A DNA stretch of 8,568 nt from Bacteroidota bacterium (GCA_021814855.1 JAKAHQ010000045.1:1-8568), one strand, 5' to 3'; shown: positions 1-7,522, counted from the first letter of the stretch. Translations and numbers: made by a program. Notes: generated from the letters alone by a model not told the origin.

Positions 1-1178
1 GAAACGAGAAGAGTCTTTACAATTTTCTCGGCTCGTTCTTTTGCTTCCGGAGGAAATACCTGCTTAACATAAATCTGTCCGAGCAATTCTCCCATTACTC
101 CGTTAGTGGCTCTAAGAATTCTTTTCCATCTGGGTTGAATTTCTTTTGCGCCGTTCATGAATTTGCCGTTGAAGTCAAAATCTTCGTTGACAAAAGCAGA
201 GCTTAATGCGTCCGCGGCGTCTCGAACTACATTCCATTTCATATAAATTTTCCAATCGTCGAGCGAAACGGAATTAAGTACGTCGTTCATCCCTTTGAAA
301 AATTTCGGCTGACTTACAATAACAATATCAAGATTTCCAACGCCGATATTTTCAAAGTAGGATTTCCAGTCGAACGCGCTTGAAATATCTTTTAAATTAT
401 CGACAGTCATTTTATTGTAGGTTTTAACGGGATCTCTATTTTCAAGACGGGTATTGGAAATTTTTGCGAGTTGTGTTTCGACGTTCATTACAATCTGCGC
501 ATCTTTTTCTGCGGTTGCCGCATCAACGTTAATCAGTTTGAACATATTTGCTACGTGCTGAACATATTTCTCTCTAATTTCTTTAGAACGGGTGTCATCT
601 TTGGTGTAATATTCTACATCCGGCAAACCCAAACCGCCTTGAGAAAGATAAGGAGCCATTAAAGAACTTTTCTTAGCGTCAACGGAAACATAAAAACCAA
701 AAAGCGCCGGAACGCCGCTCATATGAAATTCCGCTACGGTATTGAAGAATTCGTTTTTATTTCTGATTGCATCAACTTTTTTTAATTCTGGCAAGATCGG
801 TTTGTAACCGTCTCTTTCTATGCGGGCGGAGTCCATGCCAGTTGCGTAAAAGTCTCCGATTTTTTGTTCGGCGGAACCTTTAGGCCAGTTTTTATCCGCC
901 GCTGCTTTTTCCAAAATGCCTTTAACAATTTCATTGTTTTTTTCTTGAAGCATTTCAAAGGTTCCCCAGCGAACTTGATCTTCAGGTATCGGATGATTTG
1001 CTCTCCATCCCCCTACTGCAAACTGATAAAAATCTTTAGCAGGATTAACGGAACGATCTAAATTCTTCATATCGAGTCCATCGTTTTTCGATTTATCGTC
1101 GCCGGAAAATCCTGAAAAAATGAATACTGAAATTATAAGAGTAAAAAAAAGCGGGATAACTGCTTTACTGCGTTTCAT
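1..1178 (-). CDS. M13-family (neprilysin/PepO-like) metallopeptidase, N-terminal part, exported
   Basis: Partial gene: the ATG is at 1178-1176 and the frame stays open to base 1, giving 392 visible residues. The start is supported by an AAGAGGAAAG ribosome site at 1190-1181. Residues 1-26 form a Sec signal peptide (basic MKRSK, then a hydrophobic run ending near FSGFSG), with no lipobox cysteine, so a periplasmic or extracellular protein is likely. From about residue 39 the protein matches the N-terminal domain of M13 peptidases: NLDRSVNPAKDFYQFAVGGW (39-58), then PIPEDQVRWGTFEML, and further on LPDVEYYTKDD. M13 enzymes are zinc endopeptidases acting on oligopeptides. Their HExxH and ExxxD zinc motifs lie in the C-terminal third, which is outside the window, so catalytic competence cannot be judged here. 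The gene follows argH by 116 bases in the same direction but has no obvious link to arginine synthesis. It is probably a separate unit. Confidence 0.9.
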   Translation of the reverse strand, partial: MKRSKAVIPLFFTLIISVFIFSGFSGDDKSKNDGLDMKNLDRSVNPAKDFYQFAVGGWRANHPIPEDQVRWGTFEMLQEKNNEIVKGILEKAAADKNWPKGSAEQKIGDFYATGMDSARIERDGYKPILPELKKVDAIRNKNEFFNTVAEFHMSGVPALFGFYVSVDAKKSSLMAPYLSQGGLGLPDVEYYTKDDTRSKEIREKYVQHVANMFKLINVDAATAEKDAQIVMNVETQLAKISNTRLENRDPVKTYNKMTVDNLKDISSAFDWKSYFENIGVGNLDIVIVSQPKFFKGMNDVLNSVSLDDWKIYMKWNVVRDAADALSSAFVNEDFDFNGKFMNGAKEIQPRWKRILRATNGVMGELLGQIYVKQVFPPEAKERAEKIVKTLLV

Positions 1179-1203
1179 ATCTTTCCTCTTAGAAAGGGTT
1201 TTT

Positions 1204-1229
1204 AAAAACAATTAGCATCTGTTAGACGC
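1204..1229 (-). terminator. Possible intrinsic terminator after argH
   Basis: Read on the minus strand, GCGTCT-AAC-AGATGC (1229-1215) forms a 6-bp stem with one G-T wobble and a three-base loop. It is followed by TAATTG and a run of five T. It lies 66 bases past the argH stop and 26 bases before the M13 peptidase start. The stem is short and the T run is set back from it, so this is a weak candidate. It is the only hairpin plus T-run in the gap between the two genes. Confidence 0.35.
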
Positions 1230-1294
1230 GATACGCAATAAATTTGTTTACGATTTTTAAAAGATTTTTATTCGTGGAATCTAAAAGGTCACAA

Positions 1295-2704
1295 CTATTT
1301 AAGTTTCTTTTTCCAAAATTTTATTTGTCCGTAAACTTCTTTTGGCGAAGTGCTGCCCGAGGATTTTCTATTTTCAATACCGGAGCGAGCGGTTAACAAT
1401 TTGAAAATATCTTTGTTAAACTGCGGCGAGACTTTTTTATACTCATCAATGGTAAGTTCGTTTAATTTTTTATTTTGTTTTACACACAACGCAACTACGG
1501 CTCCAACCAAATGATGAGCTTGGCGGAACGGAACATCTTTGCGTACAAGATAATCTACAAGTTCGGTTGAAAGAGAAAAATCTCCGTCAAGAATTTTCTC
1601 GAAGCGATCTTTTTTAAAAGTTGTTTTATTAAGCATAGACGAGGCAATCGTCAAGCAATCCTTAGTTGTATTCAAAGCTTCGAGAAGATGAAATTTATCT
1701 TCCTGCATATCGCGGTTATATGCCAGCGGCAAAGCTTTCATAACAGTCAGAAGTCCGATAAGTGAGCCGTAAACTCTTCCAACTTTGCCGCGTATAAGTT
1801 CGGCAAAATCCGGATTTTTCTTCTGCGGCATTAAACTGCTGCCGGTAGCAAACGAATCGTCGAACTGAGCGAATGCAAATTCTTGTGAGCTCCATAATAC
1901 AAGCTCCTCGCTGAGACGGCTGAGATGCATCATAGTAATTGAACAGGCACTTATCAGTTCTATCATTACATCGCGGTCGCTCACAGCATCGAGGGAATTT
2001 TCAATAATCCCATCCATGCCAAGAAGTTTCGCCGCATAAGACCTGTCGATAGGGAGAGTTGTGCCGGCAAGCGCGGCTGCGCCCAACGGAGATTTGTTAA
2101 CTCGCTTCCGGCAATCGATGAGTCGTTCAACATCCCGTTCAAACATAAAGACATAGGCAAGCATGTGATGCGCAAACAAAATCGGCTGCGCGCGCTGTAA
2201 GTGTGTGTAACCGGAGATAATTGTATCCGTATGCTTTTCTGCCTGCTTAAGAAATGTTTTTTGTAATCCGCGTATAAGTTTTACAAGTTCAGTAATTTCT
2301 TTTCGCATATAAAGCCGCTCGTCGAGTGCTACCTGATCGTTGCGCGACCTGGCAGTGTGCAGCCGTTTGCCCGCTTCGACTCGATATGACTTGTCGAATC
2401 GAGGCGAGCCGCGCTCGCCTATTTTTTCTACAAGTCTCTCCTCAATCAGTGAATGGATATCTTCCTTATGCCAATCAAGTTTAAGTTTACCTGAAGCAAT
2501 TTCCTTCCGCACTTCTTCAAGCGTCTTCACAATTGCTTTGCCATCTGCGACAGAAACAATTTTTTGCTTTACAAGCATCTGTACGTGAGCTTCGCTGCCG
2601 TCGATATCCTCGTTGTACATTTTCCCGTCGATATCAATCGACGCAGAAAATTTCAGCGCGACTTCATCCAACGATTTTTTGAACCTGCTGTTCCAGATCG
2701 CCAT
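1295..2704 (-). CDS. argH: Argininosuccinate lyase
   Basis: Cytosolic enzyme of the last arginine step, splitting argininosuccinate into arginine and fumarate. The 469-residue protein is slightly longer than the usual 455-465. Family marks in order: DIDGSEAHVQML near 33-44, EDIHSLIEERL (81-91), HTARSRNDQVA (116-126), SGYTHLQRAQP (164-173), and the fumarase/aspartase-superfamily signature GSSLMPQKKNP (288-298), whose flexible loop carries the catalytic serine. The N-terminal IWNSRF replaces the commoner LWGGRF. An oddity is that residues about 97-110 (ERGSPRFDKSYRVE) sit between IG and AGKRLHTARSRND, where relatives such as Bacillus subtilis and E. coli ArgH have only two or three residues. 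The DNA there is palindromic (separate entry). The start ATG follows argG by 36 bases, with GGGA seven bases upstream held in the loop of a small hairpin. It is the last gene of the operon. The frame is intact, so the enzyme is probably functional. Confidence 0.97.
   Translation of the reverse strand: MAIWNSRFKKSLDEVALKFSASIDIDGKMYNEDIDGSEAHVQMLVKQKIVSVADGKAIVKTLEEVRKEIASGKLKLDWHKEDIHSLIEERLVEKIGERGSPRFDKSYRVEAGKRLHTARSRNDQVALDERLYMRKEITELVKLIRGLQKTFLKQAEKHTDTIISGYTHLQRAQPILFAHHMLAYVFMFERDVERLIDCRKRVNKSPLGAAALAGTTLPIDRSYAAKLLGMDGIIENSLDAVSDRDVMIELISACSITMMHLSRLSEELVLWSSQEFAFAQFDDSFATGSSLMPQKKNPDFAELIRGKVGRVYGSLIGLLTVMKALPLAYNRDMQEDKFHLLEALNTTKDCLTIASSMLNKTTFKKDRFEKILDGDFSLSTELVDYLVRKDVPFRQAHHLVGAVVALCVKQNKKLNELTIDEYKKVSPQFNKDIFKLLTARSGIENRKSSGSTSPKEVYGQIKFWKKKLK
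2372..2420. repeat. Palindromic insert within argH (candidate mobile palindromic element)
   Basis: Two overlapping inverted repeats fill this stretch. Arm pair A is 2372-2384 with 2394-2406: 13 positions with one G-T wobble, one mismatch and a 9-base loop. Arm pair B is 2402-2409 with 2413-2420: 8 perfect base pairs around a CGC loop. The two share 2402-2406, so the folds compete. TCGA occurs four times (2376, 2381, 2394, 2399). The core at 2375-2413 is 39 bases, 22 of them G or C (56%), and corresponds to the extra residues of ArgH. The length is a multiple of three and the frame stays open. What is seen is the palindrome and the extra peptide. That it arrived as a mobile element is inference, since no second copy is visible in this window. 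Confidence 0.6.
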
Positions 2705-2705
2705 T

Positions 2706-2720
2706 AGCTTATCCCAAGCT
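2706..2720 (-). promoter_or_regulatory. Small hairpin holding the argH ribosome-binding site
   Basis: On the minus strand AGCTT-GGGAT-AAGCT (2720-2706) makes a perfect 5-bp stem. Its loop exposes GGGA, the only Shine-Dalgarno-like sequence before the argH ATG at 2704. A stem this short would be only mildly stable. It may present or slightly mask the site, and it may also be chance. Confidence 0.3.
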
Positions 2721-2740
2721 TTAAAAGAAGAACGATTAAA

Positions 2741-3970
2741 TCAGTTTGCAAAAGTTTTTTTCTCTTCTTCTGCCTTTTGATTTACTCTGTTGATTGTCTT
2801 ATACGGCAGTCCGTAAATTTTTATAAATCCCTCTGACGCCGTATGATCGAACTGATCCGCTGCCGTATACGTAGCGAGTTCAGGATCGTACAGTGAATAT
2901 GGCGAAGTTCTTCCTGAAATTCTAATAGTTCCTTTATAAAGTTTCAGTTTAACAAGGCCGGTTACCTTTTCCTGCGTTTTATCTATAAACGCCTGCAGCG
3001 CTTCCCTTAAAGGAGTAAACCACAAACCGTTGTAAATCAAATCGGAATATTCCTGCGCGATCTTTACTTTGTAATGGGCTACGGATTTTTCCAAGGTTAT
3101 TCTTTCCAGCTCTTTGTGCGCGAAATGCAGAATTGTAGCCGCCGGTGTTTCATATACTTCGCGGGATTTAATTCCGACCAACCTGTTTTCAATCAAGTCG
3201 ATTCTCCCCACTCCGTTTCTTCCGCCGATTTCATTTAGAAGTTTAACAAGGGAAACGCTGTCCATCTCTTTTAAATTAACCGCGATTGGAATTCCTTTTT
3301 CAAATTCGATAGTAACCGTTTCCGCATCGTCGGGCGCTTCTTCCGGAGCTACGGTATGTTGAAAAGCATCCGCCGGCGGTTCTGCCATCGGATCTTCGAG
3401 CACACCGCACTCAATTGCAGTACCCCAAATGTTTTCGTCAATTGAATACGGTTTTTCTTTTGTTACTAAAACCGGAATGTTATGCTTCTTTGCGTAGTCG
3501 ATTTCTTCTTCGCGGCTTTTAAATTCCCATGTCCTCAACGGTGCAAGATTTTTTAAATCCGGTGCCAGCGCTCCTACCGAAACTTCGAAACGAACTTGAT
3601 CATTTCCTTTGCCGGTACATCCGTGGGCAACCATGTTGGCGCCTTCTTTACGGGCAATCTCAACAAGTGTTTTTGCAAGCAAAGGTCTCCCCAAAGAACA
3701 GGCCATCGGGTAAGCTTCTTCATACAACGCACCTGCTCTCAATGCCGGAAATGCATATTCCTCGATAAACTCTTTTGTAAGGTCCTCGATATACGCTTTT
3801 GACGCGCCGGAGTTGAGCGCCTTTTCTTCAAGTCCTATAAGCTCTTTTGTTTGACCGAGGTTGCCGGTGAAAGTAATTATTTCGGCATCGTAATTATCCT
3901 TAAGCCATTTAACCATAACGGACGTATCCAATCCTCCCGAATACGCAACTACTATTTTATTCTTGCTCAT
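2741..3970 (-). CDS. argG: Argininosuccinate synthase
   Basis: Cytosolic ATP-dependent ligase that joins citrulline and aspartate to form argininosuccinate, the substrate of the next gene product ArgH. At 409 residues it is normal for the short bacterial type. The N-terminal PP-loop nucleotide-binding motif AYSGGLDTS is at 9-17. Further family marks are [14 protein letters not shown] (87-100), [15 protein letters not shown] (115-129), APLRTWEF (143-150), YSIDENIWG (175-183) with the following LEDP, and RNGVGRID near 251-258. The ATG shares one base with the argR stop (TAATG). An AGGA site lies eight bases before it, inside the last codons of argR, so the two are probably translationally coupled. 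No truncation or missing catalytic segment is visible. Confidence 0.97.
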   Translation of the reverse strand: MSKNKIVVAYSGGLDTSVMVKWLKDNYDAEIITFTGNLGQTKELIGLEEKALNSGASKAYIEDLTKEFIEEYAFPALRAGALYEEAYPMACSLGRPLLAKTLVEIARKEGANMVAHGCTGKGNDQVRFEVSVGALAPDLKNLAPLRTWEFKSREEEIDYAKKHNIPVLVTKEKPYSIDENIWGTAIECGVLEDPMAEPPADAFQHTVAPEEAPDDAETVTIEFEKGIPIAVNLKEMDSVSLVKLLNEIGGRNGVGRIDLIENRLVGIKSREVYETPAATILHFAHKELERITLEKSVAHYKVKIAQEYSDLIYNGLWFTPLREALQAFIDKTQEKVTGLVKLKLYKGTIRISGRTSPYSLYDPELATYTAADQFDHTASEGFIKIYGLPYKTINRVNQKAEEEKKTFAN

Positions 3971-4431
3971 TATTTTATTCCTAGTATTTTTTTTATTTCT
4001 TCAATTGTCTTTTTAATTTTTTTTACGGAAGCTGGAATAACCATTATTGTATCATCGCCGGCAATTGTGCCTATGTTTTCTTTTACATCCTGCTTATCTA
4101 TATAAACCGCAACTCCCTGCGCGCGTCCCGGAAAGGTTTTTATTACGATTACATTTTCGTTCGACTTCACCGAGATAATTTCTTCGGCGAGACGAAATTT
4201 CAAAGCTGCTTCGTCGCCGGCTGCGCCCAGTTTATAAGCGTAACCGTTTGAAGTAGGTATGCGTACGATTCCAAGCTCATTCAAATCCCGCGACAAAGTT
4301 GCCTGCGTTACCTTTATTCCGTTTTGCTTCAGAACTTTTTGCAGCTGCGTTTGGTTTGAGATGCTTCCCGTTGATATCAAATTCTTAATCAACGAATGAC
4401 GTTTTTGAATATCTTCCAATTTTTTGCTCAT
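3970..4431 (-). CDS. argR: Arginine repressor ArgR
   Basis: Transcription factor that, with arginine as corepressor, binds ARG-box operators. It is hexameric in characterised relatives. At 153 residues it is typical. The N-terminal winged helix-turn-helix (about 1-70) contains [14 protein letters not shown] (41-54), the recognition helix region. The C-terminal oligomerisation and arginine-binding domain has [13 protein letters not shown] (121-133), including the paired aspartates D126-D127 that contact arginine in known ArgR proteins. The ATG at 4431 has a GAGGAAG site four to five bases upstream and lies 12 bases past the argB stop. It sits in the middle of the operon it should control, and two ARG-box-like palindromes precede argC, so negative autoregulation follows if these are its operators. 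The 3' end is very A-rich, including eight consecutive A, without any sign of a frameshift. Confidence 0.96.
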   Translation of the reverse strand: MSKKLEDIQKRHSLIKNLISTGSISNQTQLQKVLKQNGIKVTQATLSRDLNELGIVRIPTSNGYAYKLGAAGDEAALKFRLAEEIISVKSNENVIVIKTFPGRAQGVAVYIDKQDVKENIGTIAGDDTIMVIPASVKKIKKTIEEIKKILGIK

Positions 4432-4443
4432 GACTTCCTCTAT

Positions 4444-5289
4444 TTATTCGGAGACTATTTCTGTGCCGATTCCTTCTTGGGTAAAAATTTCAAGAAGCAG
4501 GGCATGGGGAACTCTTCCATCAATAATGTGAACCTTTTGCACGCCGGATTCGAGAGCTGAGAGAGCCGAGTCAACTTTTGGAATCATACCGCCGCTTATT
4601 ATGCCGGTTGAAATCATTTTCTGCGCTTCGGATTGAGTTAAATGAGAAATCAAAGAACCGTTTGCCTTTACGCCTTCGATGTCCGTAAGATAAACCAGCT
4701 TTGCCGCATCCAACGAAGCGGCAATTGGTCCCGCGGCGATATCCGCGTTAACATTATATACCGTACCTTCGTCATCAACGCCGATAGGCGCAATCACCGG
4801 CAGGTAGCCGTCGTTCAACAAATTTCTGATGAACGAAGAATTCACCTCCGTCACTTCGCCGACCAGTCCAAGTTCATCGTTAAACTTTTTTACCTTAACC
4901 AGGTTCGCGTCGATTCCGCTAATACCAACGGCCCTGCCGCCGTGAGTATTTATCCTTCGTACAATATCTTTGTTTATGGAGCCGGCGAGAACCATTTGCA
5001 CAACGTCGCGCATATTTTCGTCCGTATATCTTTGACCGTTTACAAATTTCGTTTCGATATCAAGCTTATCTGCGAGCGATGTAATTTCTTTTCCGCCGCC
5101 GTGCACCACAACAACTTCAATTCCTATTTTTCGGAGAAGCGTAACATCCTGAGCGACCATGGATTTCAACTCTTCATCCTGCATTACCGCGCCGCCGTAC
5201 TTAATAACAAATGTTTTTCTTTCAAACTGCTGAATGTAAGGCAGAGCTTCTATCAATACGTCTTCTTTTCTAAATGCCGCTTCCGTCAA
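4444..5289 (-). CDS. argB: N-acetylglutamate kinase, probably arginine-inhibitable
   Basis: Phosphorylates N-acetylglutamate with ATP, the second step of arginine synthesis, making the substrate of ArgC. The 281-residue amino-acid-kinase-fold protein shows KYGG (30-33), VVHGGGKEI (61-69; most relatives have P where this has K67), VNGQRYTDENM (83-93), the NAD segment at 181-183, and LTDIEGV (201-207) with SGGMIPKV (232-239). Residues 1-21 form an extra N-terminal helix before the core. Such a helix, with the HALLLEIF...GIGTEI tail (262-278), is characteristic of hexameric arginine-inhibited kinases and absent from the shorter E. coli form. The start must be the TTG at 5289-5287: the first in-frame ATG is codon 36, inside the core, and GGGAG lies nine bases upstream. 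The start overlaps the argJ stop by four bases (TTGA). Confidence 0.96.
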   Translation of the reverse strand: MTEAAFRKEDVLIEALPYIQQFERKTFVIKYGGAVMQDEELKSMVAQDVTLLRKIGIEVVVVHGGGKEITSLADKLDIETKFVNGQRYTDENMRDVVQMVLAGSINKDIVRRINTHGGRAVGISGIDANLVKVKKFNDELGLVGEVTEVNSSFIRNLLNDGYLPVIAPIGVDDEGTVYNVNADIAAGPIAASLDAAKLVYLTDIEGVKANGSLISHLTQSEAQKMISTGIISGGMIPKVDSALSALESGVQKVHIIDGRVPHALLLEIFTQEGIGTEIVSE

Positions 5290-6509
5290 GTTCTGTAGCT
5301 CCCGTTAATCTTAACATATTCTTCCGAAAGATCGCAGGTCCAAACCGTTGCTTTGCCCTGCCCTACATTTAATTTCACCAGCAGATTTATTTCTTTTGAT
5401 TTCAAAGTTTGGTTTGCCTCGTTAATAGGCAAAGAAACTTTGTAATTTTGTTCAAGTATGGGCACATTATTAATAATGATTTCAAACTTATCGGGATCGA
5501 ATTCTATTCCCGAATATCCGACTGCCGCAAGAATTCTTCCCCAGTTTGCGTCCTCGCCGTGGATAGCCGTTTTAACCAACGGAGAAAGAGCAATAGTTCG
5601 CGCCGCTTTCTCTGCGTCTTTGTCGCTTAAAGCTCCTTCAACATTTATTTCTACAAGTTTGGTGGCGCCTTCGCCGTCTCTAACAATATCAATCGAAAGT
5701 TTCTTCAACACCGCGTAAAGTTTTTCTTCGAACAATTTATATTCTTGTGAACCCGAAAGAATATTTTCGATTCCGGATTCGCCGTTGGCCAATGCAATTA
5801 CCATATCGTTCGTGCTTGTATCGCCGTCCACAACTATTCTGTTGAAGGTTTGATCGGCAACATCCTTTAAAACTTTTTGGAAAGTATTGTTTTCTATTGC
5901 CGCGTCAGTAGTTATAAATGCAAGCATAGTAGCCATATTGGGATGAATCATGCCCGAGCCTTTGGAGATGCCGCCGATAGTTACGATCTTCCCGTTTATT
6001 TCGAAACACTCCGAAGCGGTCTTTGTAAATGTATCCGTGGTTAAAATAGCTTCTGCAGAAGTAAGGTTATCCTCTTCGTCCAGGAAATTTACAATCGAAT
6101 CGATGCCTGCGGTAATTTTATCCATCGGCAACGTCTCGCCTATAACTCCGGTGGACGAGACGAAAACTTCTTCTGGTTTTATTTTTAAAACTTCGGCTGT
6201 CTTTGCTGCCATAAGCACGGCATCTTTATAACCTTGTTCCCCGGTGCAAGCATTAGCGTTGCCGCTGTTGACGATTACAGCGTGAAATTTTTTACCTTGT
6301 CTTAAGTGTTCCTTGCTAATTAAAACCGGTGCGGCTTGAACCTTATTCAAGGTAAAGACAGCAGCAGCAGAAGCAGGTGTCTTTGTATAAATCAAAGCTA
6401 AATCTTTTTTGCTTTTCTTAATTCCGCAATGAATGCCGGCTGCCGTAAATCCTTTTGGTGCAGTTACACCGGTTTTCATTTCGAGATCGATTGATGATTC
6501 GTTCTGCAT
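5286..6509 (-). CDS. argJ: Ornithine acetyltransferase / glutamate N-acetyltransferase
   Basis: Moves the acetyl group from N-acetylornithine to glutamate, releasing ornithine and regenerating N-acetylglutamate. Some members also use acetyl-CoA, which sequence alone cannot tell. The 407-residue precursor contains KGSGMIHPNMATML (183-196). Self-cleavage occurs between A193 and T194, T194 becoming the nucleophile and N terminus of the beta chain. SSTGVIG (118-124) provides the oxyanion-hole Thr-Gly, NSGNANACTG (81-90) is conserved, and the C terminus ends INGSYRT as is usual. Two starts are possible. ATG at 6509 has AGGA eight bases upstream and overlaps argC by 34 bases. ATG at 6479 (codon 11) would overlap the argC stop as ATGA but has no clear ribosome site. 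I prefer 6509. With no argA in the window, ArgJ implies the acetyl-recycling pathway. Confidence 0.96.
   Translation of the reverse strand: MQNESSIDLEMKTGVTAPKGFTAAGIHCGIKKSKKDLALIYTKTPASAAAVFTLNKVQAAPVLISKEHLRQGKKFHAVIVNSGNANACTGEQGYKDAVLMAAKTAEVLKIKPEEVFVSSTGVIGETLPMDKITAGIDSIVNFLDEEDNLTSAEAILTTDTFTKTASECFEINGKIVTIGGISKGSGMIHPNMATMLAFITTDAAIENNTFQKVLKDVADQTFNRIVVDGDTSTNDMVIALANGESGIENILSGSQEYKLFEEKLYAVLKKLSIDIVRDGEGATKLVEINVEGALSDKDAEKAARTIALSPLVKTAIHGEDANWGRILAAVGYSGIEFDPDKFEIIINNVPILEQNYKVSLPINEANQTLKSKEINLLVKLNVGQGKATVWTCDLSEEYVKINGSYRT
5299..5303 (-). promoter_or_regulatory. Ribosome-binding site deciding the argB TTG start
   Basis: GGGAG on the minus strand lies nine bases before TTG at 5289 and within the final codons of argJ. 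It supports TTG as the initiator, since no ATG occurs until well inside the conserved kinase core. Confidence 0.7.
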
Positions 6510-7522
6510 TGTAATAATCCTGTTTCTTGTGATAAACCGAACATGATATTCATGTTCTGAATTGCTTGTCCCGCAGCGCCTTTCACAAGATTATCTATAG
6601 TTGAAAAAGCTACCAGCGTATTGTTTTCGTTTAATTTAAAACTTATGTCGCAAAAATTTGAATGGAGAACATCTTTCATTTCGGGAATTGACGGATAGAC
6701 CAACCGAACGAACGGTGAATCTTCATAGCATGATGAATAAGTTTCCTTGACTTTTTCTTCAGTTACCCCCGCTTTAACCTTTGCATGAATTGTTGTGTAA
6801 ATTCCTCTTGTAACCGGCAGTAAGTGAGCGACAAATGAAAAGTAGGCAGGAATGCCTCCGAATTTTTCAAGGTACAATTTTATTTCCGGAATATGCTGGT
6901 GGCTTCCGACTTTATATGCCCTGACACTTTCATTCACTTCCGAGAACAACATATTTTGCGAAAGAGACTTTCCCGCGCCGGAAGTACCGCTATATGAGAC
7001 AACACTTACTAAATTTTCATCTATTATATTTTCTTTGAGCAGTGGTATCAACGCAAGCAAAACACTCGTTGGGTAGCAGCCTGGATTGGAAACAATTTCC
7101 GCTTCTGAAATTTCGGTTTCGTTCCACTCGCTCAATCCGTAAACAGCTTTATCTAATAACTCTGCCGCGGTATGTTCATGCTTATAATATTTTTTATAGT
7201 CGTCAAGATTTTTCAATCTAAAATCCCCGCCGATATCGATAATCTTTACGCCTTGTTTATGAGCTTCGGCAACCGTTTCAAACGCCTGCCCGGATGGAAG
7301 AGCAACAAAGATTAAATCCAATCCGGTTAAGGATTCTGGAGAGAATTTTTCGATTTGCAAGGAAAGCATATTCCTAAGCGAGGAATGTATTTCATCAATT
7401 CGCAAACCTACCGTAGAGTTGCCAAATAATTTTGCAATCTCAACTTCGGGATGATTTAAGAGCAGTTTAATCAGTTCAACTCCGGAATAACCCGCTGCAC
7501 CGACTATGCCGATATTCATCAT
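6476..7522 (-). CDS. argC: N-acetyl-gamma-glutamyl-phosphate reductase
   Basis: NADPH-dependent reductase that converts N-acetylglutamyl phosphate (from ArgB) to the semialdehyde, the third step of arginine synthesis. At 348 residues it is normal. The N-terminal Rossmann motif GIVGAAGYSGVELIKLL spans 5-21. The catalytic cysteine is C149 in SNPGCYPTS (145-153). GTSGAGKSL lies at 179-187, the catalytic-region histidines are in GSHQHIPEI (206-214), PVTRGIYTTI is at 236-245, and KGAAGQAIQNMNIMFGL (314-330) closes the fold. Two consecutive ATG codons (7522 and 7519) can start it. An AAAGG site sits three and six bases before them respectively, so 7519 may be the real one, changing one residue. It is first in the operon, just downstream of the promoter and ARG boxes. 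Its last codons overlap argJ. Confidence 0.96.
   Translation of the reverse strand: MMNIGIVGAAGYSGVELIKLLLNHPEVEIAKLFGNSTVGLRIDEIHSSLRNMLSLQIEKFSPESLTGLDLIFVALPSGQAFETVAEAHKQGVKIIDIGGDFRLKNLDDYKKYYKHEHTAAELLDKAVYGLSEWNETEISEAEIVSNPGCYPTSVLLALIPLLKENIIDENLVSVVSYSGTSGAGKSLSQNMLFSEVNESVRAYKVGSHQHIPEIKLYLEKFGGIPAYFSFVAHLLPVTRGIYTTIHAKVKAGVTEEKVKETYSSCYEDSPFVRLVYPSIPEMKDVLHSNFCDISFKLNENNTLVAFSTIDNLVKGAAGQAIQNMNIMFGLSQETGLLQCRTNHQSISK

Noticed and set aside
471..1061. Two small plus-strand open frames opposite the M13 peptidase gene
   Set aside because: The minus strand is continuously coding for a recognised peptidase domain here, and the plus frames are shadows.
1232..1290. Possible hairpin AGATT...AATCT just after the argH stop as the operon terminator
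   Set aside because: The stem is only five A/T-rich pairs with a long loop, weaker than the candidate at 1204-1229.
3987..3994. Run of eight A (minus strand) near the 3' end of argR as a possible slippery site
   Set aside because: ArgR is already of normal length with an intact C-terminal domain, and the argG start is directly coupled to its stop. A-rich lysine and isoleucine codons explain the run.
4642..5298. 218-codon plus-strand open frame opposite argB
   Set aside because: It is the antisense shadow of a clearly conserved kinase gene, with no ribosome site or family resemblance.
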